Below, in pieces: positions 1 to 11,609 of a DNA stretch of 64,000 nucleotides. Position numbers and translations under genes: made by a program. Each line of letters opens with the position of its first letter. Position 1 is the first letter of the stretch. The notes below the pieces were generated by a model. It searched no databases. It was not told the origin of the DNA and saw only the letters and a list, made by a program, of their open reading frames with translations. This stretch comes from Erodium maritimum (Eukaryota; Streptophyta; Magnoliopsida; Geraniales; Geraniaceae): positions 22,253,515 through 22,317,514 of the forward strand of contig OY997591.1 in NCBI GenBank assembly GCA_963921825.1, given 5' to 3'.

Positions 1-2373
1 CCCACTATCTTCTTGAGCTCCACCGACTCCAAGCCGATGCCAACACCCGAAAAGCCACCAAATGACCTTTTCGCCCTTTCTTCGTCTTGAGAAAAATATA
101 ACAATTTAATACACGACTCGCAGGTCGGGAATAAATAAATATTACAAACAAGTGGTTCGACGACCACACCTTGAAAGAATAATTACACGCTAACTCTAAC
201 GGCTTGCAGGCCGTGAAAAGCGATAAATAATTAAAACGAGCTCAGGCTATAATGTGCACCATGCCAACATCACATCACACATCGTGTTATCAAACAATCA
301 TGTTATCAAACATCATGTGATTTTCCGGTTTTATTTAATAGCCAAGTTTCAAAAAATTTTGATGCTCGGTTTATCGAAATCGTTCAAAAATGAAACTTTT
401 GAACATTTGATCTTCGAGTTCGTCATGACGGTTCCAAACTCGTCATAACTATCAAAACGGTTTAGCCTTTGCATATACACCATCCAATGGTCATGCTTGG
501 CCTAGCTTCGTCCAACGGAGCCCCGTTCGGTCCCGGTTTCGGCTCCTCGAGAGTCCCGCTCCCGAGACCCGAAAAATCAATTTTTTTTTTCAAAATTTCC
601 AGATTTGAAATAATTTTCAAAAATCCATTTTACATGCATTAAATCCATAAACAAGAATTTAAAACATGTTATCAAACTATTTAGCAAAACAACATGCCAA
701 AAACGAAACTTTCAAGCAAAACCGAAACTTTGAACACCGTCTTGTGAATCCCAAACGTAGCACAGCTCTGATACCACTGCTGGGTCTCGAGGTAGGGTTG
801 GAGATGAACCAACTCGCAGCGGAAAATCAATGAAAACCAAGAGACGATTAAAACCATGAAACAACTAACAAAGAATGGATTCACAAGAGAAAAATTCAGC
901 ACTAGTTCTTACCAAAACAAGAACACCGGGTAACGAATGATTGGCTTGAGTCTCCAAGACGCCTACGTATCCACATGGGAATCAAAGCCACGTAGTTCTT
1001 CTCTTTGAGGACTCAAGAACACAAACATGGAGGTGGGAGCTTGCCAAACCCGAAATTGCAAGGGAAGGGGGAGAGAAGTTGTGTTTCCTATTCTTGTCTT
1101 GTGTTTGTTATGTTGAAAAAAGATGACTTAAACATAACAAAACTCATACTTGTCCAACTAAAGACATGGGACAAGCATAGTGACAAGTAATGTGTAAATA
1201 GGACAAAGTATGGCAAGACAAGATTGGGTTAGGTGGTGAATCACCAAAACCTTAATCCTTGTCTTGCGTACTTAGTACTAATTAATCAAGACTTGATTAA
1301 TTAGTTCCATGGGCCTTGGTTGCATGGGCCTTTCATGGGCCTCTTGGAACATGGCCCATGGCCATTTCCAACGAGGTCCTGTGATTCGCTCATCGCCTCC
1401 AAGCCTTCCATACCGGAAATGTCCAACATTATCCGACGCGATCAATCCCAAGACTCCAAGCCTTGTCTCGATCCGTAAAGTCCTATTCACTTACGGGCAC
1501 ATGACCCAAAACCCAGTTTTGGTCATGTCCCGAGACAACTCCCTTTTGGCCATTCTCCATAAATGTGTCAATGAGTTTCATCCTCCGGTGTGACCCTTAG
1601 GTTTATGCATGTCAATAGATCAACGTAAAATCCCATTTTACTTGATCCTATTTAAGTGGCAACTAATGAGACTTTAGTATTGCCTGACACTGCATAACGA
1701 ATCGACCATGTCGATTCTAACCTTTCCGTCGTCCCTGTCACTATCCTTTTATCTCCGATATCCTGATTGAGATAAGGCATAGAGCCGTCATCCTTATTAT
1801 TCTCAATCACCGTTCCTTGATATGTGAGATGACTGAAGATATGATACCTAGTATCATGTGCATGGCCATATTATTATTTCAGTTACTCTCGATCAAGCGG
1901 TCGAGAACCGATATCTTTCCCATACCTCAGTATGAGGGATAAATCCCTTAGCCGTCTTTCGTGTCACTCATGTAGCCCGTTCCCAAGCCAATCCTGGCCG
2001 TTATGGAAGCCCTGTTACAGACAACATTAGGCTCAGGTCAAACTCAGTTGTTGACTACATAGCGATCACAAAGACTCCTTGGTCTAAGGATACATGACAA
2101 GCTACGACACTGAATATGTTCATGACTTAATCTATGGCACATATTCAGGGCGGGTCGTCCAATATCATGTCCCACATGATATCTATGATCAGACTCCGGA
2201 ATCCCATTCCAATGACTAACAGAACGTAAGCCATAAAGAGTCATCTTTCATACTAGTTGCTTCTAGTGAAGCTTTGTTGACTAGGGACCCATCGAGTGTG
2301 ATATATCTCGATCTATGGTTCTATTCGCATGGTGGGCATAGATCAGAGCACACATCGATATATTACTCCAACA
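1..2373 (-). mobile_element. LTR retrotransposon, right-hand part (5' LTR plus leader)
   Basis: In minus orientation the sequence at 2373 begins TGTTGGAG and the LTR ends with CA at 778. It is followed by a primer-binding site complementary to the initiator Met tRNA (GCTCTGATACCA on the plus strand, 765-776). The LTR is therefore about 1.6 kb (778-2373). Bases 1-764 are the non-coding leader, and no convincing gag frame is visible before the window edge. The TGTTGGAG start with this primer site is common in Copia-type elements, but without pol the superfamily is inferred. Short ORFs in the LTR look fortuitous. The other end lies outside the window, so no target duplication can be tested. Confidence 0.7.
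765..776 (-). other. Primer-binding site (Met-tRNA type)
   Basis: The plus strand reads GCTCTGATACCA, i.e. TGGTATCAGAGC in element orientation, one base from the LTR end CA. This is the initiator-methionine tRNA primer site used by most plant LTR retrotransposons, and it fixes the minus orientation of the element. Confidence 0.75.
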
Positions 2374-2464
2374 CATAAGTAATATAAAGCCGCTTTAATT
2401 TTATTGCTAACGATGATATATACATTTGGACATTTAGGATTGAACCCCGGGCACTAAGACTAAC
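2374..2464. other. Short flank shared with 22724-22760
   Basis: The stretch around 2428-2464 (GGACATTTAGGATTGAA, then GGGCACTAAGACTAAC) recurs at about 22724-22760 with few changes. It then diverges into the pararetrovirus here and into a LINE insertion there. It is probably part of an older repeat that served as target for both. No gene is seen. Confidence 0.4.
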
Positions 2465-4649
2465 AGAAGGATCTGTTAGTTCACCCATGAAACCTCCTAC
2501 CTTTCCCTCCCATATTCTTCCCCTCTCTCTAGTACCAATACAAAATGATGACATCAATATAGGATCCCAACCTCATAGGATTGCCCAACCAAATTACAAA
2601 GCCTCTTCCATTTACGAGTGGAACTTAGATGGAATGTTAGAATATCAAATCCTCAACCTCCTCCAACAAATGACCATGGCATCTAATGCCTACAAAACCC
2701 AACAAGGAACCTCAGATAAGACTGTGGCTGAACTTCTAATTACAGGGTTCTCTAGACAACTGAAAGGGTGGTGGGACCATTACCTAACCTCGCAGGAGCA
2801 TTCAGACATCCTCAATAGTGTCCAAACAGATAATGAAGGAATGCATATACTAACAAGTCTAGGAGAAACCACCCAGGATGTCGTTTCGGTCCTCATTCTT
2901 ACCATATCTCTCCATTTTATAGGAGACTCTTCTCATTTGAACGACAAGAACGCAGACCTCTTGTCGAATCTTCGATGCAAGAAGCTAGGAGATTTTCAGT
3001 GGTACAAATCCACATTCCTTTCTAGAGTCATGCTTCGTGAAGACTCTAACCAGCCATTCTAGAAAGAAAAATTCCTTGCTGGTCTCCCTACCCTCTTAGG
3101 AGAGAAAGTCAGAAACAAAATTAGAGAAACCTATGGTAGCCATATAATCCCTTATGATAAACTCACCTATGGAGAATTAATTAGTACCTCCCAAAAGAAA
3201 GGCCTTCAAATATGCCAAGATTTAAAACTTCAAAAGAACCTTAAGTGGGAACTGAGACAATCAAAGAAAGAAGTCGGCTCTTTGTGTAAACAGTTTGAAT
3301 CTTCATTTTCAAAACCTAGCTCATGTAATAGGGACTGTAACAAAGGACCCTCCACATCAAAACCTTATAGAAGACATAGAAGGACTTCATTTGAAAAACC
3401 TACTTATTATAAGAAACCTTATAAGCAAACATTTGCAAAACCCAATAGACAAACCGGAACCCCTAAGTCGTACTCAAAAGATATGAAGTGTTACCGTTGT
3501 GGTAAAAAGGGTCACATCTCCCGATTTTGCAAAGTCTCAAAAAAGATCCAAGAACTTGACACAACAGACGAAATCAAGGAAAGAATTTCAGCTCTCCTTT
3601 TAGAGATTTCCGATACTGAATATGGTTCTATCTCACCATACGATAATCTTGAGCCCGTAATAGACGAACTCATAACTAGTTCCTCTGACACTGAGACTGA
3701 AGAAGCCCCCGTTAAGCGTTGTTGTATGCTTAAAAGTGACCAGTCTCTAATACTGGACATGATCGGTAATATTGATGATCCCACTCTAAAAAAACAATAC
3801 TTGAGTCAACTCAAGACCTCCCTAGAAACCAAGCCAGTTACCAAAACCCAAACTACAGTTGCACCGTCTTCTAGTACCAGCCTATATGACCTAACCATTA
3901 TCCTGAATAGGAGAAAGAAGGTACAAACCCCTAAAACCACTATAACTGACCTACAGGCCGAAATTAAGACCATCAAAATTGAGATAAGACTATTAAAAGA
4001 CAAACAAAAAGAGGATTCAGGAAAGATCCAACTTCTTATATCTCATGTTCAAAACAAAGACTTAGTTATGAGGAAGGTGAAACATTCCTTCCTCTTAAAA
4101 CAAAGAGTTTAGAGGAAGTTCCTGAGGATTTCATATGTGTCCTCAAAGAAGTTACCTCGCGGAAGTATTTTATTAAAATCACTACAGTCTTTCCCGATAA
4201 CTCCAGCATAGATACCATTGCCCTTTTTGACACTGGTGCTGACCAAAACGTCATAAAGCCAGGAATTGTGCCTCTTCGTTTTTAAGAAGAAACAAAAGAA
4301 AGGCTCAATACCGCCAACGATTCAAGACTTCAAATCGTTGGAAAGACCAATGTCTCTGTCTTTAATAACAGATTTTTTCTCAAAACTATCTTTCTCTTAT
4401 GTCCTGACGTTCACCATACTGTAATTTTAGGAACTCCCTTTATTAACATGATTACACCATATCAAATTGATCTTGAAGGTATTAGTTTTAAATCCAAATT
4501 CTCAAAACTTGTTTTCCCTTTCCTAGAGCAGCCCAAAACCAGGAGTTTGAACATAATCAAAGTTGAGACTATTTATAACAATGAGATTAATGTCCTTATA
4601 TCTGGAAAACAGGCAGACGTTTTGCATCTCAAAAATGAAGTTCACTATA
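2465..4649 (+). pseudogene. Endogenous pararetrovirus: coat/zinc-finger/protease part, degenerate
   Basis: This is a Caulimoviridae-like polyprotein remnant read left to right. The first open stretch (2487-3059) has a coat-protein-like region (YEWNLDG, LKGWWDHYL). It ends at an in-frame TAG at 3060-3062 but continues in the same frame to about 4110. The second stretch carries a basic region, a CCHC knuckle (CYRCGKKGHISRFC, about 3487-3528), an acidic Ser/Asp/Glu region and a Lys-rich coiled-coil-like segment. A frameshift near 4066 separates this from an aspartic-protease core (FDTGADQN, about 4228-4251), which is followed by another stop near 4284. Movement-protein, RT and RNase H regions are absent on this strand. 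At 4649 the sequence flips into the opposite strand. The family is inferred from motifs and the genus is not assigned. It is a dead fossil with several breaks. Confidence 0.85.
3684..4649 (+). repeat. Plus arm of viral inverted duplication
   Basis: About 0.96 kb from 3684 to 4649 recurs in reverse complement as 5641-5977 plus 10608-11232. The arms are separated by about 1 kb of RT sequence. The junction is at about 4649, where GTTCACTATA runs into antisense RT sequence. Confidence 0.85.
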
Positions 4650-5977
4650 TGTTTATCTGTCCATGGTTCAGGGTTTTTCTTTAACCTATTATGTAGAGGT
4701 TTTGCTAACCTATTGATATTAGGGCAAAAGTCTAAGACATAGTTTAGGCTACCAAGAAACCTTTGCAATTGGGTTTTATCAAGAATCCGATCCGGAAACT
4801 TGTTTGCAAACTGTAGTGAACGCTCAATGGGCGTTATCTTTCCACAAGAAATGTTATGCCCAAGCAAACGAATTGTATTTTTGAAGAGGGAGATTATTTT
4901 GGCTGAGACAACAAGACCACTCTTCTTTACTACAGAAAAGAATGTCTTGAGATGCTTCACATGCTGGTCAACAGATTTTGAGAAAAAATGTACATCATCA
5001 ATGTAAACAATACAAAAATCAGAGTAAGGGCTAAAATTATCATTCATAATTCGCTGAAATTCAGAAGGAGCATTTTTAAACCCAAATGGCATGACATTCC
5101 ATTCATATTGACCGAAAGGGACAGTAAAGGCTGTCTTGTATCTATCTTTGGGGTCAATTTGAATTTGCCAAAAACCCGATTTTAAATCAAATTTTGAAAA
5201 AAGAAAAGAAGAATGAAGTTTTTGTAACAAATCTTTTTTATTTGGAATCGGATAACGAATCCATTTTAAGGCTTTATTCAGAGGTTTGTAATTTATAACT
5301 AATCGGGGCGTACCGCGTTCTATTTCGGAAGCTTTGTTGACATAAAAAGTTGCACATGACCAAGGAGATCTAGATTTTGAAATTAATCCTTTGGTCTCAA
5401 GGTCTTGGATCTCTGTCTTACAAAACCGTTCAATATCAGCATTCATCTGAATTGGACGTGCTTTTGTAGGTATAAGTTTATCACTGAAATCCGGTTCATA
5501 TGGGAGATCGACCATATGGTGTTTCCAGTCCCAAAAGGCATTAGGTAAGTCTGAACAAACATGTTTTTCAAAAAGGTTTTGGAAGTATAGCACTTGTGTT
5601 TTTGCTGAATCACTTTCTAAGAACTGTTCTATTCTTTTATAGTGAACTTCATTTTTGAGATGCAAAACGTCTGCCTGTTTTCCAGATATAAGGACATTAA
5701 TCTCATTGTTATAAATAGTCTCAACTTTGATTATGTTCAAACTCCTTGTTTTGGGTTGCTCTAGGAAAGGGAAAACAAGTTTTGAGAATTTGGATTTAAA
5801 ACTTATACCTTCAAGATCAACTTGATATGGTGTAATCATGTTAATAAAGGGAGTTCCTAAAATTACAGTATGGTGAACGTCCAGACATAAGAGAAAGATA
5901 GTTTTGAGAAAAAATTCGTTATTAAAGACAGAGGCATTGGTCTTTCCAACGATTTGAAGTCTTGAATCGTTGGGGGT
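4650..5977 (-). pseudogene. Endogenous pararetrovirus: protease end and reverse transcriptase
   Basis: Read right to left, this is open for roughly 440 codons. It covers the protease C-terminal region, a linker and a reverse transcriptase with the LDLKSGFWQI-type fingers/palm motif (here FDLKSGFWQI), PFGFKNAPSEFQ and the catalytic YIDD box (about 5000-5011). The thumb region (QRFLGSLNYV) follows. It breaks off at 4650 just at the expected RT/RNase H boundary, so RNase H is missing. Upstream coding continues at 10608, beyond a nested gypsy element. The open frame runs on past 4650 only because it enters the inverted arm, and that extension is an artefact. RT motifs are of Caulimoviridae type and no integrase is present. 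Confidence 0.88.
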
Positions 5978-6479
5978 TGTCACGCCCCAATTTCAGTGAA
6001 CCGAACTTGGGACGCGAACATTTAAAATCATAACACAATTGAAACCTGTTTTGAATAAACACTTTGAAATCACCATTAACAGACCCCGTCACGGTTGGGG
6101 TCACGGGCCCGTGACAAAGACCTAAAATCTGCCAAAACGCTCTGGTCCGTCACGGATCCGTGACAGGACCCGTGACGCTCGTGCAAACCTTTTTTCCAAA
6201 CTCGTTTCAAACTCGACTCTTAACCCGTTTTAACCCTACAATTAGCCTTAAATGACACACACGCTTGACCACCAACTCAGCAAACACACGCGCCACGACT
6301 CACAGACAAATCAAGTCATTCGACCTCAACCAAAACACAAGCCGACAAGGCAAATCAACAACACAACAACACTCGCCCACCAGGCCAACCAACATCAAAG
6401 TACGCCCCCAGGGCCAATCAAATCAAAACACGCCCTCAGGGCCAAACAATTTTTAAAACTTTCTCCACTTCATTAAAAC

Positions 6480-7337
6480 TTTCGTCTCCGTCTGCGATCC
6501 GAGGTTACCACTTCTCTGGGCACGAGGGTGGGCTTCAGGAAGAGTTGGGCCAAGAACCGGGCCTGTTTTCTGGGCCTGTTGTTGGCTCGTCTGAACCAGG
6601 CCAGTTTTCTGGGCCTGTTGTTGGCTCATCTGAACCGGGCCTGGTTCATGGGTTTGCTTTAGCTGACTCAATTGACAAGGCCCCTCTGTTGGCCCAAGAA
6701 GACCCTAAATTGGTTTCAATTTTTAAGCGACTAGATAACGACTTGGTTCCAGCGGTGATGGGTTCGGGTCAAGACGATCTGTTTCGAGGCGTTGATCCGA
6801 TTGTGGAGATTGGCTCCCAAGGAAGCCCGTGGAAGGAAGCCTTGCAAAAACCGATCTCGGAGGTTGAGCCGAAACGACGTGGTCGCCCTAAGAAGGGTCA
6901 GGCGAAGGTGATTGCACAACCAGTGGTAGTGTATCAGACGAGAGCCAGGACTTCTGCTGAAAAGGGGGATAAAACGGGTTGTTTCGTGGTAAATGTAGCC
7001 AAAAAAGATAGCTCGGGCAACTGGAGTTACAGTTCGAAGGTTGGTACAAAAGCTGTTGATTTTTGTTCCTTAGCTCTTGATCAGGATTCCGAGGGACAAG
7101 AACCTACTTCTACTCCAATCCTATCCCATGTCCCGGTATCTAACTGGTTTACTTGTTTGAACCCAAAAAGGAATTAGGCAAGGTGTTTTTTACGTCTTGT
7201 TTTGTTCTGGTTCTGTTTTCTGCTCCTGGTAGCTGTGTTGGTTGACGGAAAAGGTCTTTTTTGGATCTCTTCCTGCTTTGTTCTATTTCTTTATAGAACA
7301 TTTGCTTAATAAAATTCGTTAGCTTATCAAAAAAAAA
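6480..7337 (+). mobile_element. LINE-type insertion with poly(A) tail
   Basis: The insertion ends in TTAGCTTATC plus an A-run (7328-7338) and is flanked by an 8-bp direct repeat ATTAAAAC (6472-6479 and 7338-7345). The uninterrupted target is seen in the related leader near 35580-35620. The 3' end resembles the second LINE tail at 23200-23233. It is probably 5'-truncated. Confidence 0.8.
6545..7177 (+). CDS. LINE-encoded ORF, AT-hook-like (ORF1-derived?)
   Basis: The open frame of 210 codons fills most of the LINE-type insertion and ends 160 bp before its poly(A). The N-terminal part has three short near-repeats of a GxFSGPVVGSSEP module. Residues about 115-122 are basic (RRGRPKKG), like an AT-hook DNA-binding motif, and the rest is unstructured-looking. 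No endonuclease, RT or zinc-knuckle domain is present. Its position next to a LINE 3' end suggests a remnant of the nucleic-acid-binding ORF1, or a non-autonomous LINE derivative that keeps an ORF. There is no direct evidence of expression. I do not recognise a specific family. Confidence 0.45.
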   Translation: MGQEPGLFSGPVVGSSEPGQFSGPVVGSSEPGLVHGFALADSIDKAPLLAQEDPKLVSIFKRLDNDLVPAVMGSGQDDLFRGVDPIVEIGSQGSPWKEALQKPISEVEPKRRGRPKKGQAKVIAQPVVVYQTRARTSAEKGDKTGCFVVNVAKKDSSGNWSYSSKVGTKAVDFCSLALDQDSEGQEPTSTPILSHVPVSNWFTCLNPKRN

Positions 7338-7659
7338 ATTAAAACCCTCATTTCTTGGCATCAGGTAGTTACAACCCGGTCCAGGCGTCCCCGAACTACA
7401 TTGTACCCACTTGATATCAACACCGTCACGCTCGACTATAGGGGCGCCCCTGAGTCGAGTCACGACAGTTTAAAAATGTTTAACGCAGCAACACAAAAAC
7501 AGTATGACAGTAACCCCGTACTGCACATACACCCAAACACAAACAGGACTCAAAACACAACGGGTCTACACACGGTTCCGACCTGCGTACCCAACGCACG
7601 ACGGGACATTACTGACTCGACTCTCCCCACATAATTGACGTACAGTCCGAGGGGTGAAA

Positions 7660-7678
7660 CCTCGAGCTCTGATACCAA
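7660..7678 (-). other. Primer-binding site
   Basis: In element orientation the sequence is TTGGTATCAGAGCTCGAGG, two bases from the LTR end, matching an initiator Met-tRNA primer site. The same site recurs at 35915-35933 (minus) and 52464-52482 (plus). Confidence 0.8.
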
Positions 7679-7680
7679 GC

Positions 7681-10602
7681 TGTCACGCCCAAATTTCAGT
7701 AAACCGAACTCGGGACGCGAACATTTAAAATCATAACACAATTGAAACCTGTTTTGAATAAACACTTTGAAATCACCATTAAGTTAATCAAAATAATATT
7801 TACAACTCAAAAGCGTCCCAACAATTGGACAAAGTACAAGGTATCCGTCACTAGACTCAAAAGATAAAACCCGGACTCCGCTCCTAGCTCCTCAAGCTTC
7901 GAGAGCTCACCTAGTCCGTCCTGTGATCAGTACATGTAGGAAAAGCAGCTAGGGGTGAGCGTTCGCTCACCACCACGAATAACAGACTGACTACGACATA
8001 CTTAGCAGACAATGCCGGTAACACCCAAAACCAACCCAACACCGGGAATACAATACCCAACTCAAGTACTCAACTGACACACAACCCGTTATCTCCTCAA
8101 CAGACTCAACACTCTGACTCATCATGTAGACCCAACACAACGATCACGACCTCTTCCAAGGACTCAAAAGACCATCACGCAACACCCAAGATCACAAAGG
8201 ATCGCACACCAAACAAGATCACAAAGGATCGCATACCAGCTGCTCAGTAATCTCCCTCACGCCCTTTACCGATCCCAGTCAGGCCAGGTGGTCGACCTGT
8301 TGCATTTTCCTCTACACAAAGTCGGATCAGGCTGTCGACCTGTCACACTCACAACCCCAAACCACACACGCGCGACCAGGACCCCTTTCTTGTCGGGCGG
8401 CCGTCTGAACATGCAGACGCGTGTGCTCGAGGACCCCCGTTTCATGAAGCGGGCCCCCAACCTCAGGTAACCACAATCACAATCACAACCAAAGCTCAAC
8501 AAACAGCAAAAACACCAGTCCAACACTCCACGGCACTCATGGCCACCCAAGACACATCAACAGTCAAGATTCAGGTTCAACAACCCCACGGGCACTCACG
8601 ACCACCCAAAACACCAACGGTAAGACACGGGTTCAACAACCCCACGGGCACTCAGGGCCACCCAAGACACACCAACAATAACTCACAGGCTCAACAACCC
8701 CCCGGGCACTCACGACCTCCCAAGACATCCCAACAGTAAAACACGGGCTCTCATGGCCACCCAAGACACAACAGTAAAGTACGGGCTCTCATGGTCACCC
8801 AAGACACCAACAGTAAAACACGGGCTCTCATGGCCACCCAAGACACGACAGTAAAGTACGGGCTCTCATGGCCACCCAAGACATAAATTACACAATCAAC
8901 CTCCAGGCATGGTCATATGCCTCCAGTAGTTCTAATATCGCTAAGTTTTCTGCTCCTACGACACTACTAAGTATCACATGCATTTCTAAGGTTCGCTACG
9001 TTCCCGTATCATGCCTTTCTAATATTCGATAACCTACTTAACCCACGACACCCCGGTGTCACATGCAATTCTACTGTTAACTTTCCCTAGTCAGGGCCGA
9101 GATCCGGCTACTTTTCCCTACCTCGTATAAGTTCTCCAAAAGTGCCCAAATAAGTCCCGACGTGATCGCAGTCACTCGCCTAGCTTTCCTTTGCCTCGGT
9201 CCGCAGCACGATCTAAAAGAACACAAATTTAAGGCACTTTTAAACTCGCAGGAATAAACTGAAATTCAATAAACTTGACGCCCAAACGTAACCCCGACAA
9301 TGTCGATCACTCCCAAACTTCCCAATTACTCGACATGGTCGATAAAGGACCCGTAAAGGCCCGATTCGCCCGACATGGCGAATCTGCCCGGGTTTTGGAA
9401 ATGCCCTTCCGGGGCTCCAAAAATTCCCGTTTTCGTTTCTACGGTCTTAGAATAATTCAAGGGTTCCTATGCACTCGACGGAATCGAATTCCGACTTCCG
9501 AGTCAATTAATTAACGTTTAAAGTTTCTAAACCCGATAATTACAACTTTCGCATTTTAATTCCAATTTTCGATTCGGTTAAGGATAAATGGTCCGGGGAA
9601 CGTTCTAAACCACCCGAACACAAAACCCGAGCACCCGAGCAAGTGGGCCCCACCCGGCCCACCTTGGCCGTGGGTCCTAGGGTTCACGTGGGCCCGGCCC
9701 ACCATGGTGGTGGCCGGCCCTAGCTCCGGCCAGCCACCCCACATGGTGGCCGGCCACCCCCTATGGTGGCCGGAGCTCCCCCCGAGCTCTCGGTCACCGG
9801 AAAACGTCCTCCTTCACCTCCAAACGTCTCCAACACGTCTCCAACACTTCCCCAACCTCAATACAACCCTAAACTAATAGTTTCAAACCAAAACCAAATT
9901 TTAGAAAATGACAAATCAAAGATCGGTTTGGTGATTACCGTAGAGGAAGACGAGGGGAGTTCGATTCTTGCAACGTTGAGACGATCCAATGGTTGATGAC
10001 GTCAATAGTGGACAAACCCTAACCCTATATCTCTTCTTCTCCTTCTCCTTCTCTCTAACTCACTTCTCTTTTTTTGAACAAACCCCCTTTCTCTTTCTAG
10101 CCTTGGCCGAACCCCCTTATGTCTCCCATTTCATTTTCCCCCCAAAACCTAACACCATCACTTGTTTGACAAGTGGCAAGGTGGGTCCCACACCTTTTGG
10201 GAAAATATCTACTGGATATTTTCCAATCAGATTCACGAAATTCGGACGTTTCGGGCCCCGAACGGGCACTTTTTCCAAGAAATTACGAAACTTGACGGGC
10301 TACAAGGAAACGGCTCAACTAAGACCGCTGCGACGACGGCTAAGCTTTTTGGATCCAAAACGGTCCTCGAATGGACCAAAACGTCGCTCGGTTGACTTTT
10401 CCAACGAAAAGTCAACATTTCCCAAATCGATCAGAAAGTTGCCCTGAGTCCCCCGGAACTCACTTTGGTCGATATCGGGTCAACTTAAGTCCGGTATGAC
10501 CCTCGGGGTCATTTTAGGTTCAATTAAGTGTCTGTCTTAAAAAATTTAAATTTTCCTGTTTTTCGCAGATTTGACTGGCGTTGACCGGGAGTGGTTATTA
10601 CA
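7681..10602 (-). repeat. 5' LTR of the 5978-10602 element
   Basis: The roughly 2.9-kb LTR has terminal TG/CA. It contains tandem copies of a module related to GGGCACTCACGGCCACCC (8530-8890), palindromic GGCCGGCC-rich sequence near 9660-9780, and a short hairpin (GGTGAGCG, two-base loop, CGCTCACC) at about 7952. ORFs inside are fortuitous. Confidence 0.85.
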
Positions 10603-10607
10603 GGGGT

Positions 10608-11312
10608 ATTGAGCCTTTCTTTTGTTTCTTCTTGAAAACGAAGAGGCACAATTCCCGGCTTTATGACGTTTTGGTCAGCACCAGTGTCAAAAAGGGCAAT
10701 GGTGTCTATGCTGGAGTTATCGGGAAAGACTAGGGATTTTAATAAAATATTTCCGCGAGGTAACTTCTTTGAGGACACATATGAAATCCTCAGGAACTTC
10801 CTCTAAACCCTCTATTTTAAGAGGAAGGAATGTTTCACCTTCCTCATTATCTAAGTCTTGGTTTTGAACATGAGATATAAGAAGTTGGATCTGTCATGAA
10901 TCCTCCTTTTGTTTGTCTTTTAATAGTCTTATCTCAGTTTTGATGGTCTTAATTTCGGCCTATAGGTCAGTTATAGTGTTTTTAGGGGTTTGTACCTTCT
11001 TTCTCCTATTCAGGATAGTGGTAAGGTCATATAGGTTGGTACTAGAAGACGGTGCAGCTGGAGTTTGGGTTTTGGTAACTGGCTTGGTTTCTAGGGAGGT
11101 CTTGAGCTGACTCAAGTATTGTTTTTTCAGAGTGGGATCATCAATATTATCGATCATGTCCAGTATTAGAGACTGTTCTATTGTAAGCATACAACAACGC
11201 TTAACACGGGCTTCTTCAGTCTCAGTGTCGGAGGCGTGACTTGGGCCACCTGCGACACTAAGACTGAAGACTCTAAAGTTGGAGATTTAGAGTCCTTCTA
11301 TGTCTTCTAGCT
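10608..11312 (-). pseudogene. Endogenous pararetrovirus: continuation of the minus-strand copy
   Basis: This is the same viral sequence as 3684-4310 in opposite orientation. It carries the acidic segment, the Lys-rich segment (11190 to about 10960) and the protease core FDTGADQN (about 10680). It joins 5977 seamlessly if the gypsy element at 5978-10602 and its GGGGT duplication are removed. Beyond about 11232 only a short match to the region near 3370 remains (AGAAGACATAGAAGGACT), implying an internal deletion. Stops near 10960 and elsewhere make it non-functional. Confidence 0.8.
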
Positions 11313-11318
11313 CATGTA

Positions 11319-11339
11319 ATATATATATATATATATATA
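11319..11339. repeat. (AT)n microsatellite, MITE target
   Basis: About 10 AT units immediately precede the MITE tip GGATAACAATCAGG. Confidence 0.9.
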
Positions 11340-11609
11340 GGATAACAATCAGGTACAAACTTGTATCTTTCGTCAGAACGTAGAACTATCAATCTGGACC
11401 CTTGGATCGTAGAATTAATGGCTCAGATTTAATGCATATCTTCTAATATCTTTTTAATTAATGCATATCTTGTAATTGATTTCGTAATCAATCACCACCC
11501 CCCCCCCCCCCCCACCCCCCGAATTTCGGTGGCCATCTGATCTGGATAATCAATGGCCCAGATTAACTCTACGTTCTGACCCGAAATAAGGTTTGTACTT
11601 GATTGTTCC
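11340..11609. mobile_element. MITE copy A (split by a solo LTR)
   Basis: The 270-bp element starts with GGATAACAATCAGGTACA and ends with GTACTTGATTGTTCC, an imperfect inverted repeat. A second copy at 63024-63283 has the same ends and order, including a C-run in the middle (about 11498-11520). The last bases of this copy (CC before the TA tract) lie at 15032-15034, after the solo LTR and its duplicated GTTCC. No coding capacity. Confidence 0.88.

Larger units (their letters stand above)
5978..10602 (-). mobile_element. Gypsy derivative, internally deleted, inserted in the pararetrovirus
   Basis: Minus orientation. A complete 5' LTR (7681-10602, begins TGTAATAACC, ends GGGGCGTGACA-like), a Met-tRNA primer site (7660-7678), a leader (6076-7680) and only about 100 bp of the outer end of the 3' LTR (5978-6075) remain. 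Gag and pol are deleted. A direct 5-bp repeat GGGGT lies at 5973-5977 and 10603-10607, exactly outside the TG/CA ends, so the ends are genuine. Removing the element rejoins the viral reading frame. The leader contains a LINE-type insertion. Confidence 0.88.

Noticed and set aside
4523..4649. Apparent extension of the viral RT frame beyond the inversion
   Set aside because: The frame enters the inverted arm by chance; this is not a fused protein.
8530..8890. Possible CRISPR-like array
   Set aside because: Regular repeats with short spacers, but inside a plant LTR. Units vary, spacers are not unique and no cas genes exist.
9989..10447. 152-codon ORF in the first LTR
   Set aside because: Similar frames occur at the same place in other LTR copies but with different breaks, no conserved domain, and they overlap the U3 region.
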